This document shows positions 54,505 through 64,000 of a stretch of 64,000 nt of DNA, piece by piece. Source of the stretch: Kiloniella laminariae (GTDB lineage Bacteria; Pseudomonadota; Alphaproteobacteria; Kiloniellales; Kiloniellaceae); NCBI RefSeq assembly GCF_027214005.1, contig NZ_JAPWGY010000003.1:1-64000 (forward strand). Reading direction: 5' to 3'. Under the pieces are notes generated by a model that worked only from the letters and a program-made list of their open reading frames with translations, searched no databases and was not told the origin of the DNA. The translations under genes and the position numbers were made by a program. The first letter of the stretch is position 1. Each line of letters opens with the position of its first letter.

Positions 54505-55734
54505 ATGCCTTCAAACAAGGAAACGGAAAGCCGTCTCTTCATTGCTCTTCTGATTTTCCTTATGGCGCTGGGACCAATTTCAACGGATCTCTATCTTCCT
54601 TCCCTGCCCAGCATAGCTACTGATCTCCGTGCGAGTCAGGCAGATATTCAGCTGACCCTGTCAGTTTTTCTGCTCGGGTTTGCCACGAGTCAGCTGATTT
54701 ATGGGCCGCTGTCCGATCGCTTTGGGCGCCGTCCTGTCTTTATTGGCGCTCTGTTTCTGTATCTGCTGGCCTCTTTGGCCTGCACCTTCTCCAGCACAAT
54801 AGGGGAACTGATCGCGTTACGTTTCGTTCAGGCACTGGGTGCCTGCGCGGGCCCAGTTCTAAGCCGAACAATCGTGCGCGACGTGTATCAACGTGACGAA
54901 GCTGCCCGTATTATGTCCTGGATGGGAATGGCCATGGCGCTGGCCCCTGCTGTCGGTCCCATTATCGGTGGACAGATCGAAATCCTTTTCGGCTGGAGAG
55001 CCAACTTTCTGGCTCTATCGGGTTTCTGCAGTCTTGCACTGATATGGCTGCTGTTCCGCCTGCCGGAAACCAATCTGGATCTGAACATGGAAGCCATGCA
55101 ACTCCCCCGCCTGGTCCGGAACTATCTCGGCTTGCTCGGCAACACACGGTATATGGGCTATGTTCTGATATCCACGGGAAGCTTTTCTGGTATTTTCTGT
55201 TTCATTTCCGGCTCGCCTTTCGTCCTTATCGATCAGCTTGGCCTGTCCCCCGATGTCTTCGGGTTATACTTTGCCGTCATAGTTGTGGGCTATATGACCG
55301 GAACTTTTCTTTCTGCTCAACTCACACTTCGATTTGGGCTCCATCGAATGATTATGATCGGCTCTAGCATCAGCTTTGCCGGGGGCCTGGCTGCTGTGGG
55401 ACTCTCCTTGTATGGAGAATTCGGGGTTCTCAGTATTATTGGACCCTTTGCCATCTTTACAATCGGGGCGGGCCTGACCTTCCCGAACAATATGGCTGCT
55501 GCCCTTGCGCCCTTCCCCCGGATTGCCGGATCGGCTTCTGCGCTAATGGGTTTTATCCAGATGATCTTTGCTTCAGGTGTTGGTGTTCTGATCAGCTCTT
55601 ATAACGACGGAACGGCACTGAGCATGACGGCAGCTCTTGCCGGTGTTACAGCAATGGCATTTGCATCCTATGTGTTCCTGATCCATCCCCATAAACTCGA
55701 AGTCGTTGAAACCCCCAAAACCCCTGCTATTTAA
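54505..55734 (+). CDS. Bcr/CflA-family multidrug efflux transporter (MFS)
   Basis: A 409-residue inner-membrane transporter with 12 predicted helices. GPISTDLYLPSLPSIATDL, QLIYGPLSDRFGRRPVFIGA (the MFS loop 2-3 motif) and RFVQALGACAGPVLSRTIVRD are characteristic of the Bcr/CflA drug exporters. Proton-driven export of drugs or small metabolites is the family role; the true substrate here is unknown. Its end overlaps the convergent PBP gene by eight bases. Confidence 0.9.
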   Translation: MPSNKETESRLFIALLIFLMALGPISTDLYLPSLPSIATDLRASQADIQLTLSVFLLGFATSQLIYGPLSDRFGRRPVFIGALFLYLLASLACTFSSTIGELIALRFVQALGACAGPVLSRTIVRDVYQRDEAARIMSWMGMAMALAPAVGPIIGGQIEILFGWRANFLALSGFCSLALIWLLFRLPETNLDLNMEAMQLPRLVRNYLGLLGNTRYMGYVLISTGSFSGIFCFISGSPFVLIDQLGLSPDVFGLYFAVIVVGYMTGTFLSAQLTLRFGLHRMIMIGSSISFAGGLAAVGLSLYGEFGVLSIIGPFAIFTIGAGLTFPNNMAAALAPFPRIAGSASALMGFIQMIFASGVGVLISSYNDGTALSMTAALAGVTAMAFASYVFLIHPHKLEVVETPKTPAI

Positions 55735-57829
55735 ATTGAGCTGTCCCGCGCTGATTTTTTCCTGCGTCAGGAGCATGACTGCTCGGCTTTTCAGTACTCT
55801 CGTTTCCACTTTGACCTGACTTCAGACGACCAAACAAATTCTGCAAGAACCCGCCAACCTCCTCAATTTTTTCTTCCACAACATTTGAAGGCGCATTCTG
55901 TGGGAGTTGAGCGACCGGTTGACCTTGCTCAATCTCCTTGATCAAGCCGCCCCAAACACTTGCTGGAAGGGTTCCGCCGGTCACACCCTTCATCGCACTG
56001 CCATCATCATTCCCGAACCATACCCCCGCGACAGTCGTGGGGGTATAACCGATAAAAAGAGCATCTCGATTGCTTTGAGTTGTCCCCGTTTTACCTGCGG
56101 CGGGTCGTCCGGTCTGTGCCGATTTGCCTGTTCCCCAAGCCACCGTCGCACTCATCATATCATTCATCATGGCAACATGCCGAGGTTGAACTGCCTGCCC
56201 CAGACCACTTCCACTGCGCCGATACAATTTTTGCCCCTGAGCGTTCTGGATCTCAAGAATGCCATGTGGTTGCACCACCTGACCACCATTGGCAAAAACC
56301 GCATAACTTCCGGTCAACTCCAGCAATGTCACCTCTGATACCCCCAGCGCAACAGCTGGTGAATTATCAAGCGAAGAGCTTATACCCAACCGTTTAGCCA
56401 CCTCGATTACATTGCCTGGTCCTACCTGTTGCGAAACCTGTACCGCTACCGAGTTCATCGAGCGGGCAAAGGCTTCCCGAAGGGTCACATCACCATAATA
56501 CTTATCTTTATAATTTCCAGGTTTCCACTTGCCCACGGCTATTGGCTTATCGACAAAACGACTGTCCGGGTAAAGCCCGCTTTCCAGCCCGGCCAGAAAA
56601 ACAAAAGATTTAAAAGCCGATCCCGGCTGCCTCAGTGCTTGTGTTGCCCTGTTAAACTGGCTGGCCCGATAATCCCTTCCCCCGATCATGGCACTGACCG
56701 CTCCCTGCGGAGACATGATGATCAAAGCGCCCTGACCAACCCTGCTCTGGTCATGGGCCGCGGCCAGAACCTGTTCCATATGTTTCTCCGCCAACCGCTG
56801 ATGACGGGTATTGAGGGTCGTGTGAACAATCAGATCGCCGTTATATCCCCCGGTATAGTCATCAACCTGGGACAAGATCCAGTCCGCAAAAAATCTTTCC
56901 TGGTCACTTGAATTTCCGCCAAGAGTGGGCCGGTTTTTCTTGGCTTTGGCTGCTTCCTCGGGTGAAATGAACCGAGCGTCTACCATCGCATCCAGCACCA
57001 GTTCTGTCCGGCGTTCTGCCTTTGATGCACTGCTGGTGGGATTATACCGCGAAGGGGCCTTGAGCAGACCGGCAATAAGCGCTGATTCATAAAGACCCAG
57101 GTTCCGGGCTGACTGACCAAAATAGATTTTGGCCGCAGCATCCACGCCATAGGTCCCTGCACCGAAGTAAACCCGGTTCATATAGAGCGTAAGAATCTGG
57201 TCTTTGGTGAATTTTTGTTCAAGCCAGATGGCCAGAAGGGCTTCCTGGACCTTTCGTTTCAGACTGCGTTCAGAACTGAGAAACAGATTTTTTGCCAGCT
57301 GCTGGGTAATCGTTGAGCCCCCATGCGCCATCCGCCCGGCTTTAAGATTGACCAGGCTGGCACGGACAATGCCCAGAACATCTATACCAAAATGATCATA
57401 AAAACGGCGATCCTCAATCGCAATAATCGCCTGAGGCAAGAACCGGGACATCTCTGATGCCTCGAGTGTCTCACCATAGAGATCACCATAACTTGCCAGG
57501 CGAATACCGTCTTCCGACATTAGTGTCACAGAAGGACGCCGGGATATCTGGTCCATATCACCAACATCGGGCAAGTCCCAGGCATACCAGGCGACAACAC
57601 CAGCGAGGAAAATAAAACCCCATATGGCAACAACCGACGCCCAGGTCAGCAGGGTTTTAAAGATCCCCTTACGACCAGATGAACGGCGAGGGGAAGCTTT
57701 TCGGGTGGCAGTCCCCGTTTTCTTTACCCGTTTCCGAGAGGTGGTTGTTCGTCCCGAAGGATCAGCCTTCAGGGTTTGCCCGCTTTTGGAAGAAACTCTT
57801 TTCTTCGGTGTCTTTTTGTCAGTCGCCAT
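55727..57829 (-). CDS. Class A penicillin-binding protein (bifunctional transglycosylase/transpeptidase)
   Basis: A 700-residue cell wall synthase. A strongly basic cytoplasmic tail (about 1-55) and one membrane helix (about 58-80) come first. The GT51 glycosyltransferase domain has the catalytic EDRRFYDHFGID, GGSTITQQLAKN and RKVQEALLAIWLE. The transpeptidase domain has SxxK in GSAFKS, SMN in RSMNSVAV and KTGT in AGKTGTT. The end is an unstructured serine-rich tail. I use the ATG at 57829 rather than the GTG at 57835. It is 164 bases downstream of gyrB on the same strand. Confidence 0.92.
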   Translation of the reverse strand: MATDKKTPKKRVSSKSGQTLKADPSGRTTTSRKRVKKTGTATRKASPRRSSGRKGIFKTLLTWASVVAIWGFIFLAGVVAWYAWDLPDVGDMDQISRRPSVTLMSEDGIRLASYGDLYGETLEASEMSRFLPQAIIAIEDRRFYDHFGIDVLGIVRASLVNLKAGRMAHGGSTITQQLAKNLFLSSERSLKRKVQEALLAIWLEQKFTKDQILTLYMNRVYFGAGTYGVDAAAKIYFGQSARNLGLYESALIAGLLKAPSRYNPTSSASKAERRTELVLDAMVDARFISPEEAAKAKKNRPTLGGNSSDQERFFADWILSQVDDYTGGYNGDLIVHTTLNTRHQRLAEKHMEQVLAAAHDQSRVGQGALIIMSPQGAVSAMIGGRDYRASQFNRATQALRQPGSAFKSFVFLAGLESGLYPDSRFVDKPIAVGKWKPGNYKDKYYGDVTLREAFARSMNSVAVQVSQQVGPGNVIEVAKRLGISSSLDNSPAVALGVSEVTLLELTGSYAVFANGGQVVQPHGILEIQNAQGQKLYRRSGSGLGQAVQPRHVAMMNDMMSATVAWGTGKSAQTGRPAAGKTGTTQSNRDALFIGYTPTTVAGVWFGNDDGSAMKGVTGGTLPASVWGGLIKEIEQGQPVAQLPQNAPSNVVEEKIEEVGGFLQNLFGRLKSGQSGNESTEKPSSHAPDAGKNQRGTAQFK

Positions 57830-57948
57830 GATCACTTGATAAACTATTCAATTTCTACAGGCTATAGGCAGAAAGATGTCAAGATCGTGACCATCTGCTT
57901 TCCTACATGCCTCAGTAGACATAAAACGAACGATCAGGATGAAAACAA

Positions 57949-57979
57949 CAAAAGGCCGGGCGTTAAACCCGACCTTTTG
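57949..57979 (-). terminator. Terminator of gyrB
   Basis: On the minus strand, CAAAAGG-T-CGGG pairs with CCCG-G-CCTTTTG (one mismatch) around a seven-base loop, followed by TTGTTTTC. It lies 21 bases after the gyrB stop. Confidence 0.7.
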
Positions 57980-57999
57980 CTATTTCAATTCCGGAAAAA

Positions 58000-60477
<2,478 letters not shown>

Positions 60478-60494
60478 TTAACAGTCGCATCAGG

Positions 60495-61700
60495 TCAATT
60501 CCTGACGGCAGTTGAAAAAACAGCTCTGTCCTTGACCGACAGATGCTGTGCCTTGTCTCCCATTGCCGCAAACACATCGGCATCGGTACCTGTCATCCAG
60601 GCCTGACAACGCAAATTCAGTATTTCCTCAAAAAGACTATCACGTCTTTTTTCATCCAGATGTGCCACAACCTCATCCAGCAGCAGAAGAGGTGATGCGC
60701 CGCGCTCAAGCATCACCAGACGGGCATGTGCGAGAACAATCGACAGCAACAGCGCCTTCTGCTCTCCGGTTGAACACAGACCCGCCGGCATAGCCTTTTC
60801 AAGATGGTGTACCAACAGATCGCTCTTGTGAGGCCCCCAAGAAGCCCCCCCTGTAATTGTATCCTGTGACCTGCTTTCATAAAGGCGGCGACGTAATTCT
60901 TCCTCGGCAATCAAGGCTGGCTTATCTTCTAGCCACTCTTCCACAGCCCCCTGCAATACAAGACCCGCCACAGGAAAGTCTCCATGTGTTTCAGCACAGG
61001 CATGCTGCAGCTTTTCGGTAATTTCCCGCCGAGCCACGGAAACAGCAATCCCATAACGGGCCATCCGGTCCTCAAGCGTCGAAATCCAGGTCAGATCCCG
61101 ACTGCCACCTTTCAACAGACGGGCCCGCTCTCGCAGAGCATGTTCATAGGCATTCGTATTTGCCGCATGTTCAGGATCGAAACCAAGCACCAGCCTGTCC
61201 AGAAACCGCCGCCGCCCAGATGCGCTATCGCGCAAGAGACTGTCCATTTGTGGCGTCAGCCAGACCGCAGACAGCACCTCTGCAAGCGCCTGCTGACTTT
61301 TGCAGACCTCGCCATCAATCTTGATCAGACGCCGCTCCCGTCCACCAGTGCCCATTGCCAGAGGATCCCGCCCCGTGCCAACTTCCCTTATTTCCTCTTC
61401 TGCACAGACTTCGGCAGCCACAGCCCAGGCAAACAGTGTTCCTTCCGGCACGATACGGGAAATTTCGGAAAGAGCCCCCCCGCGCAACCCCCGCCCTGGT
61501 GTCATCAGGGAAATTGCTTCCAGCAGATTGGTCTTCCCTGCACCATTTACCCCGGTTAAAACAACAGGACGTTCATCAACTGTAATCTCTGCACGCTCAT
61601 AACTGCGAAACTGGGTGAGTACCACCCGCCGCAACCAAAGGCGTTCTGATCCGGCTTCGTCAGTCACAAAGGGGGATCCATTCTGGGCTACAGCCAGCAT
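60495..61700 (-). CDS. recF: DNA replication and repair protein RecF
   Basis: A 401-residue SMC-like ATPase that loads RecA at single-strand gaps. Walker A is LTGVNGAGKTNLLEAISLM, followed by the QDSLLRDSASGRRRFLDRLV segment. The signature is CSTGEQKALLLSIVLAHARL and Walker B LLLLDEVVAHLD. The in-frame ATG at 61700 is 20 residues before the first beta strand. A TTG at 61730 overlaps the dnaN stop and would add ten residues; neither has a good ribosome binding site. Translational coupling to dnaN is likely. Confidence 0.92.
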   Translation of the reverse strand: MLAVAQNGSPFVTDEAGSERLWLRRVVLTQFRSYERAEITVDERPVVLTGVNGAGKTNLLEAISLMTPGRGLRGGALSEISRIVPEGTLFAWAVAAEVCAEEEIREVGTGRDPLAMGTGGRERRLIKIDGEVCKSQQALAEVLSAVWLTPQMDSLLRDSASGRRRFLDRLVLGFDPEHAANTNAYEHALRERARLLKGGSRDLTWISTLEDRMARYGIAVSVARREITEKLQHACAETHGDFPVAGLVLQGAVEEWLEDKPALIAEEELRRRLYESRSQDTITGGASWGPHKSDLLVHHLEKAMPAGLCSTGEQKALLLSIVLAHARLVMLERGASPLLLLDEVVAHLDEKRRDSLFEEILNLRCQAWMTGTDADVFAAMGDKAQHLSVKDRAVFSTAVRN

Positions 61701-61726
61701 GCGAAGAGAGTCCAGATCCGACCAGA

Positions 61727-62845
61727 TCAAACACGCATTGGCATCAGCACATACAGGGCTGAATTATCAGCAGAATCACGAACAATCGTTGGAGAAGCTG
61801 CATCCGCCATCAGGAATTCAGCTGAATCCCCTTCAATCTGCTGCGCAATATCCAACAGATACCGCGAGTTAAATCCGATATCGAGTGCTGTCCCTTCATA
61901 GCTGATTTCAAGGACTTCAACCGCACTACCATTTTCAGCAGAGTTGGCAGAAAGTGTCATGGTCGAACCATCAATACTGATTTTCACCGCCCGGCTTTTT
62001 TCAGTTGAGATGGTCGAAACACGATCCACTGCAGAAGAAAAGGTCTTGCAGTCCAGAACCAGGCTTTTGTCATTGCCGCTTGGAATCACCCGCTGATAGT
62101 CCGGGAAGGTTCCGTCGATCAATTTCGAACTCAAGACAGTTGAATCAAACCGGAACATGATTTTCGTTTCCGACAACGAAACTTCGATCGGATTGCTGGT
62201 TTCATCAATCAGTTTGCGGAGTTCGTTAACCGTTTTCCGCGGCACGATCACACCAGGCACGTTCTCGGCACCCTCAGGCAGCGGCATCTCGAAGCGCGCC
62301 AGACGATGACCGTCCGTCGCAACAGCCCGCAATACAGCAGTACCATCAGCCTCGGTAGCGTGGATATAAATACCGTTCAGATAATAACGGGTTTCTTCGG
62401 TCGAGATGGCAAAGCGGGTCCGATCAATCAGATTTTTCAGCTCACTGACCTGAACGCCAAAAACCTGTGGCAAGCTGGCCATGCCGGAAGCCGGAAAATC
62501 CTCGCGCGGCAGGGTCTGCAACGTAAAGGTCGAGCGCCCGGCTTTGAGAGTCATCTGGGCCGTATCCGGATTGGCCGAGACTTCGACCTCGGAACCGTCC
62601 GGAAGTTTGCGGACGATATCATAGAAAGTATGCGCGGGGGCTGTTGTCGCCCCGGCTTCCACAATGGTCGCCCCAACCTGATCCACAATGGTCAGATCCA
62701 TATCTGTCGCGGTGAGGGAGAGTTTTCCGTCTTTGGCTTCCATCAATACGTTGGAAAGGATCGGAATGGTGTTTCTGCGTTCCACTACACTTTGAACATG
62801 CGCCAGGGATTTCAACAATGCAGAGCGTTCAATTGTCAACTTCAT
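61727..62845 (-). CDS. dnaN: DNA polymerase III beta subunit (sliding clamp)
   Basis: A 372-residue protein forming the dimeric ring that tethers polymerase III to DNA. Three clamp repeats are visible: MKLTIERSALLKSLAHVQSVVERRNTIPILSN-like start, the middle segment with AISTEETRYYLNGIYI, and the end with DIGFNSRYLLDIAQQIEGD and YVLMPMRV. The length is normal. It lies 299 bases downstream of dnaA, long enough for its own promoter. Confidence 0.96.
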   Translation of the reverse strand: MKLTIERSALLKSLAHVQSVVERRNTIPILSNVLMEAKDGKLSLTATDMDLTIVDQVGATIVEAGATTAPAHTFYDIVRKLPDGSEVEVSANPDTAQMTLKAGRSTFTLQTLPREDFPASGMASLPQVFGVQVSELKNLIDRTRFAISTEETRYYLNGIYIHATEADGTAVLRAVATDGHRLARFEMPLPEGAENVPGVIVPRKTVNELRKLIDETSNPIEVSLSETKIMFRFDSTVLSSKLIDGTFPDYQRVIPSGNDKSLVLDCKTFSSAVDRVSTISTEKSRAVKISIDGSTMTLSANSAENGSAVEVLEISYEGTALDIGFNSRYLLDIAQQIEGDSAEFLMADAASPTIVRDSADNSALYVLMPMRV

Positions 62846-62982
62846 GATGCTATGACTCAGTCCGTATCTCTCATCAAAACCTTATAACACTCTTCCTCCG
62901 GCTGCCCGGAAAAAGAGGTCGTGAATGCCCCGTGTTACCAGTTGCGACCAGACCATAGGCCATCACCTCGACACGGGCGAAA

Positions 62983-63009
62983 AGTATAGCGGGTTCATAC
63001 ACAGAAGGA
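62983..63009 (-). promoter_or_regulatory. Candidate dnaN promoter
   Basis: On the minus strand TATACT (62988-62983) is a five-of-six -10 element. TTCCTT lies 16 bases before it and is a poor -35. The start would be about 130 bases before the dnaN ATG. It is the best promoter-like sequence in the dnaA-dnaN gap. Confidence 0.35.
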
Positions 63010-63144
63010 AAACAATTATAATACTTTATCAGCAAAGAAGCAGCGTAATCTGAAATTAGGGAATCGGCTCAAAAAGATAGCTCGATTTCAACCGCCTTCC
63101 TTAAGACAAAGAGTGCTAAAGCGAAAAGAAAACCGGAGAGGAAA

Positions 63145-64000
63145 TCAGTTTTCCAGCATCCGCCGCAGAAGTTCGATATCTTCTGAAAACTCGACATCTC
63201 CCGACTTCAGCTCTTCCACTTTTTTAACCGCATGCATCACTGTCGTATGATCGCGACCCCCGAATTTTCTCCCGATTTCAGGAAGCGAGCGGGAGGTCAG
63301 ATGCTTGGAGAGATACATGGCGATTTGCCGGGGGCGCGCAACAGCCCGGGCACGGCGGGACGAATGCATGTCAGAAATACGCACATTGAAGTGCTCAGCT
63401 ACTTTTTTCTGGATTTCCTCGATGGTCACACGGCGGTCATTCGCGCGCAAAAGGTCGTGCAAGACTTCCTGCGTCGTTTCCAGAGACACCGCTCGCCCGA
63501 CCAGGGTTGCGTGTGCAACGATGCGGTTCAACGCTCCCTCGAGCTCCCGGATGTTCGAGGTAATCTTGTGGGCCAAGAACTCGATCACCTTCTGCGGAAT
63601 AACCACATCAAGCTGTTCGGCTTTTGATTCAAGAATTCCCAGGCGCAGCTCATAGGTTGTCGGATGAATATCCGCAACAAGCCCCCAGCCCAACCGTGAC
63701 TTCATCCTGTCTTCTACGCCAGCAAGATCAGAAGGGCTCTTGTCAGCAGAGATCACAACCTGACGATTTTGATCAACCAGAGCATTAAAGGTATGGAAAA
63801 ACTCTTCCTGGGTCGCTTCTCGCCCCCCGATAAACTGAACATCGTCAATCATCAGAACATCAACAGAGCGGAACTGCTCCTTGAAAGACATCGTGTCTTT
63901 TGTCCGCAGCGCCCGAACGAACTGGTACATAAATTTTTCCGCAGAAAGGTAGATAACCTTTTTTTGCGGATAGACATTGCGAATTTGGTGAGCAATAGCG
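63145..64000 (-). CDS. dnaA: Chromosomal replication initiator DnaA (5' part outside the window)
   Basis: The visible 285 residues cover most of the AAA+ domain and the complete DNA-binding domain. The frame is open to the window edge ([14 protein letters not shown] precedes [15 protein letters not shown]). Walker B is [21 protein letters not shown], followed by the sensor 1 region and the arginine-containing [14 protein letters not shown] box VII. Domain IV has [43 protein letters not shown]-type text, the DnaA-box reader. The start codon and Walker A lie beyond 64000. Confidence 0.96.
   Translation of the reverse strand, partial: AIAHQIRNVYPQKKVIYLSAEKFMYQFVRALRTKDTMSFKEQFRSVDVLMIDDVQFIGGREATQEEFFHTFNALVDQNRQVVISADKSPSDLAGVEDRMKSRLGWGLVADIHPTTYELRLGILESKAEQLDVVIPQKVIEFLAHKITSNIRELEGALNRIVAHATLVGRAVSLETTQEVLHDLLRANDRRVTIEEIQKKVAEHFNVRISDMHSSRRARAVARPRQIAMYLSKHLTSRSLPEIGRKFGGRDHTTVMHAVKKVEELKSGDVEFSEDIELLRRMLEN

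Noticed and set aside
62846-63144. oriC between dnaN and dnaA
   Set aside because: Only one weak DnaA-box-like sequence and no A/T-rich unwinding repeat array.

Overview
The window looks like the chromosome of a mid-GC alphaproteobacterium, probably a marine Rhodospirillales-type organism (inference). The gene content supports this: a NUDIX-related NadQ/NrtR-type regulator beside nadABC, an ArsR-methyltransferase fusion ahead of metF, a complete system I cytochrome c maturation set (ccmABCDEFGHI), the RegB/RegA redox two-component pair, HldE, and a dnaA-dnaN-recF-gyrB cluster. No insertion sequence, prophage, CRISPR array or tRNA was found. Almost everything is core or near-core metabolism.

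Layout. 1-520: the left edge carries a consensus rRNA-type promoter pointing left, so an rRNA operon probably starts just outside the window. 521-4891: a dimethylglycine/sarcosine dehydrogenase-like flavoprotein and a choline/aminoglycoside-kinase-like protein, divergent from a DeoR regulator. 4974-9792: nadQ-type regulator and nadABC, with three related imperfect palindromes in front of nadA. 9913-12564: ArsR-methyltransferase, metF and a homocysteine methyltransferase-like protein lacking its zinc ligands. 12897-15581: LysR regulator divergent from an acyl-CoA-ligase-like enzyme. 15722-15832: a possible small RNA. 15982-23513: ccm genes in two or three transcription units, with an FNR-type box before ccmD. 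23896-27112: polar amino acid ABC importer with a terminator between the binding protein and the permeases.

27516-35030: a CheZ-tail-like protein, an MscS channel, CreA, Tag, carbonic anhydrase, a small membrane protein, HldE and a degenerate EAL protein. 35103-38862: RegA and RegB, divergent from an ABC-2 transporter. 38950-41725: cobT, cobS and a CobC-like phosphatase. 41777-43484: a Pit phosphate transporter behind an 11-bp-periodic Pho-box-like array. 43579-55734: GMC oxidoreductase, SYLF protein, CbiB-like protein, uracil permease, DUF2244 protein, lipoprotein, EI24 protein, Sco1, a YgjP-type peptidase, a Sel1/peptidoglycan-binding protein and a Bcr-type exporter. 55727-64000: class A PBP, gyrB, recF, dnaN and the 3' part of dnaA, which runs off the right edge.

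No wholly new multi-gene system stood out. The most interesting signals are regulatory (nadA operators, Pho array, FNR box with 5' hairpin, sRNA candidate, intra-operon terminator) or are proteins that have lost expected catalytic residues (homocysteine methyltransferase-like, EAL-like, CbiB-like). All calls come from reading the sequence; no database search was run.
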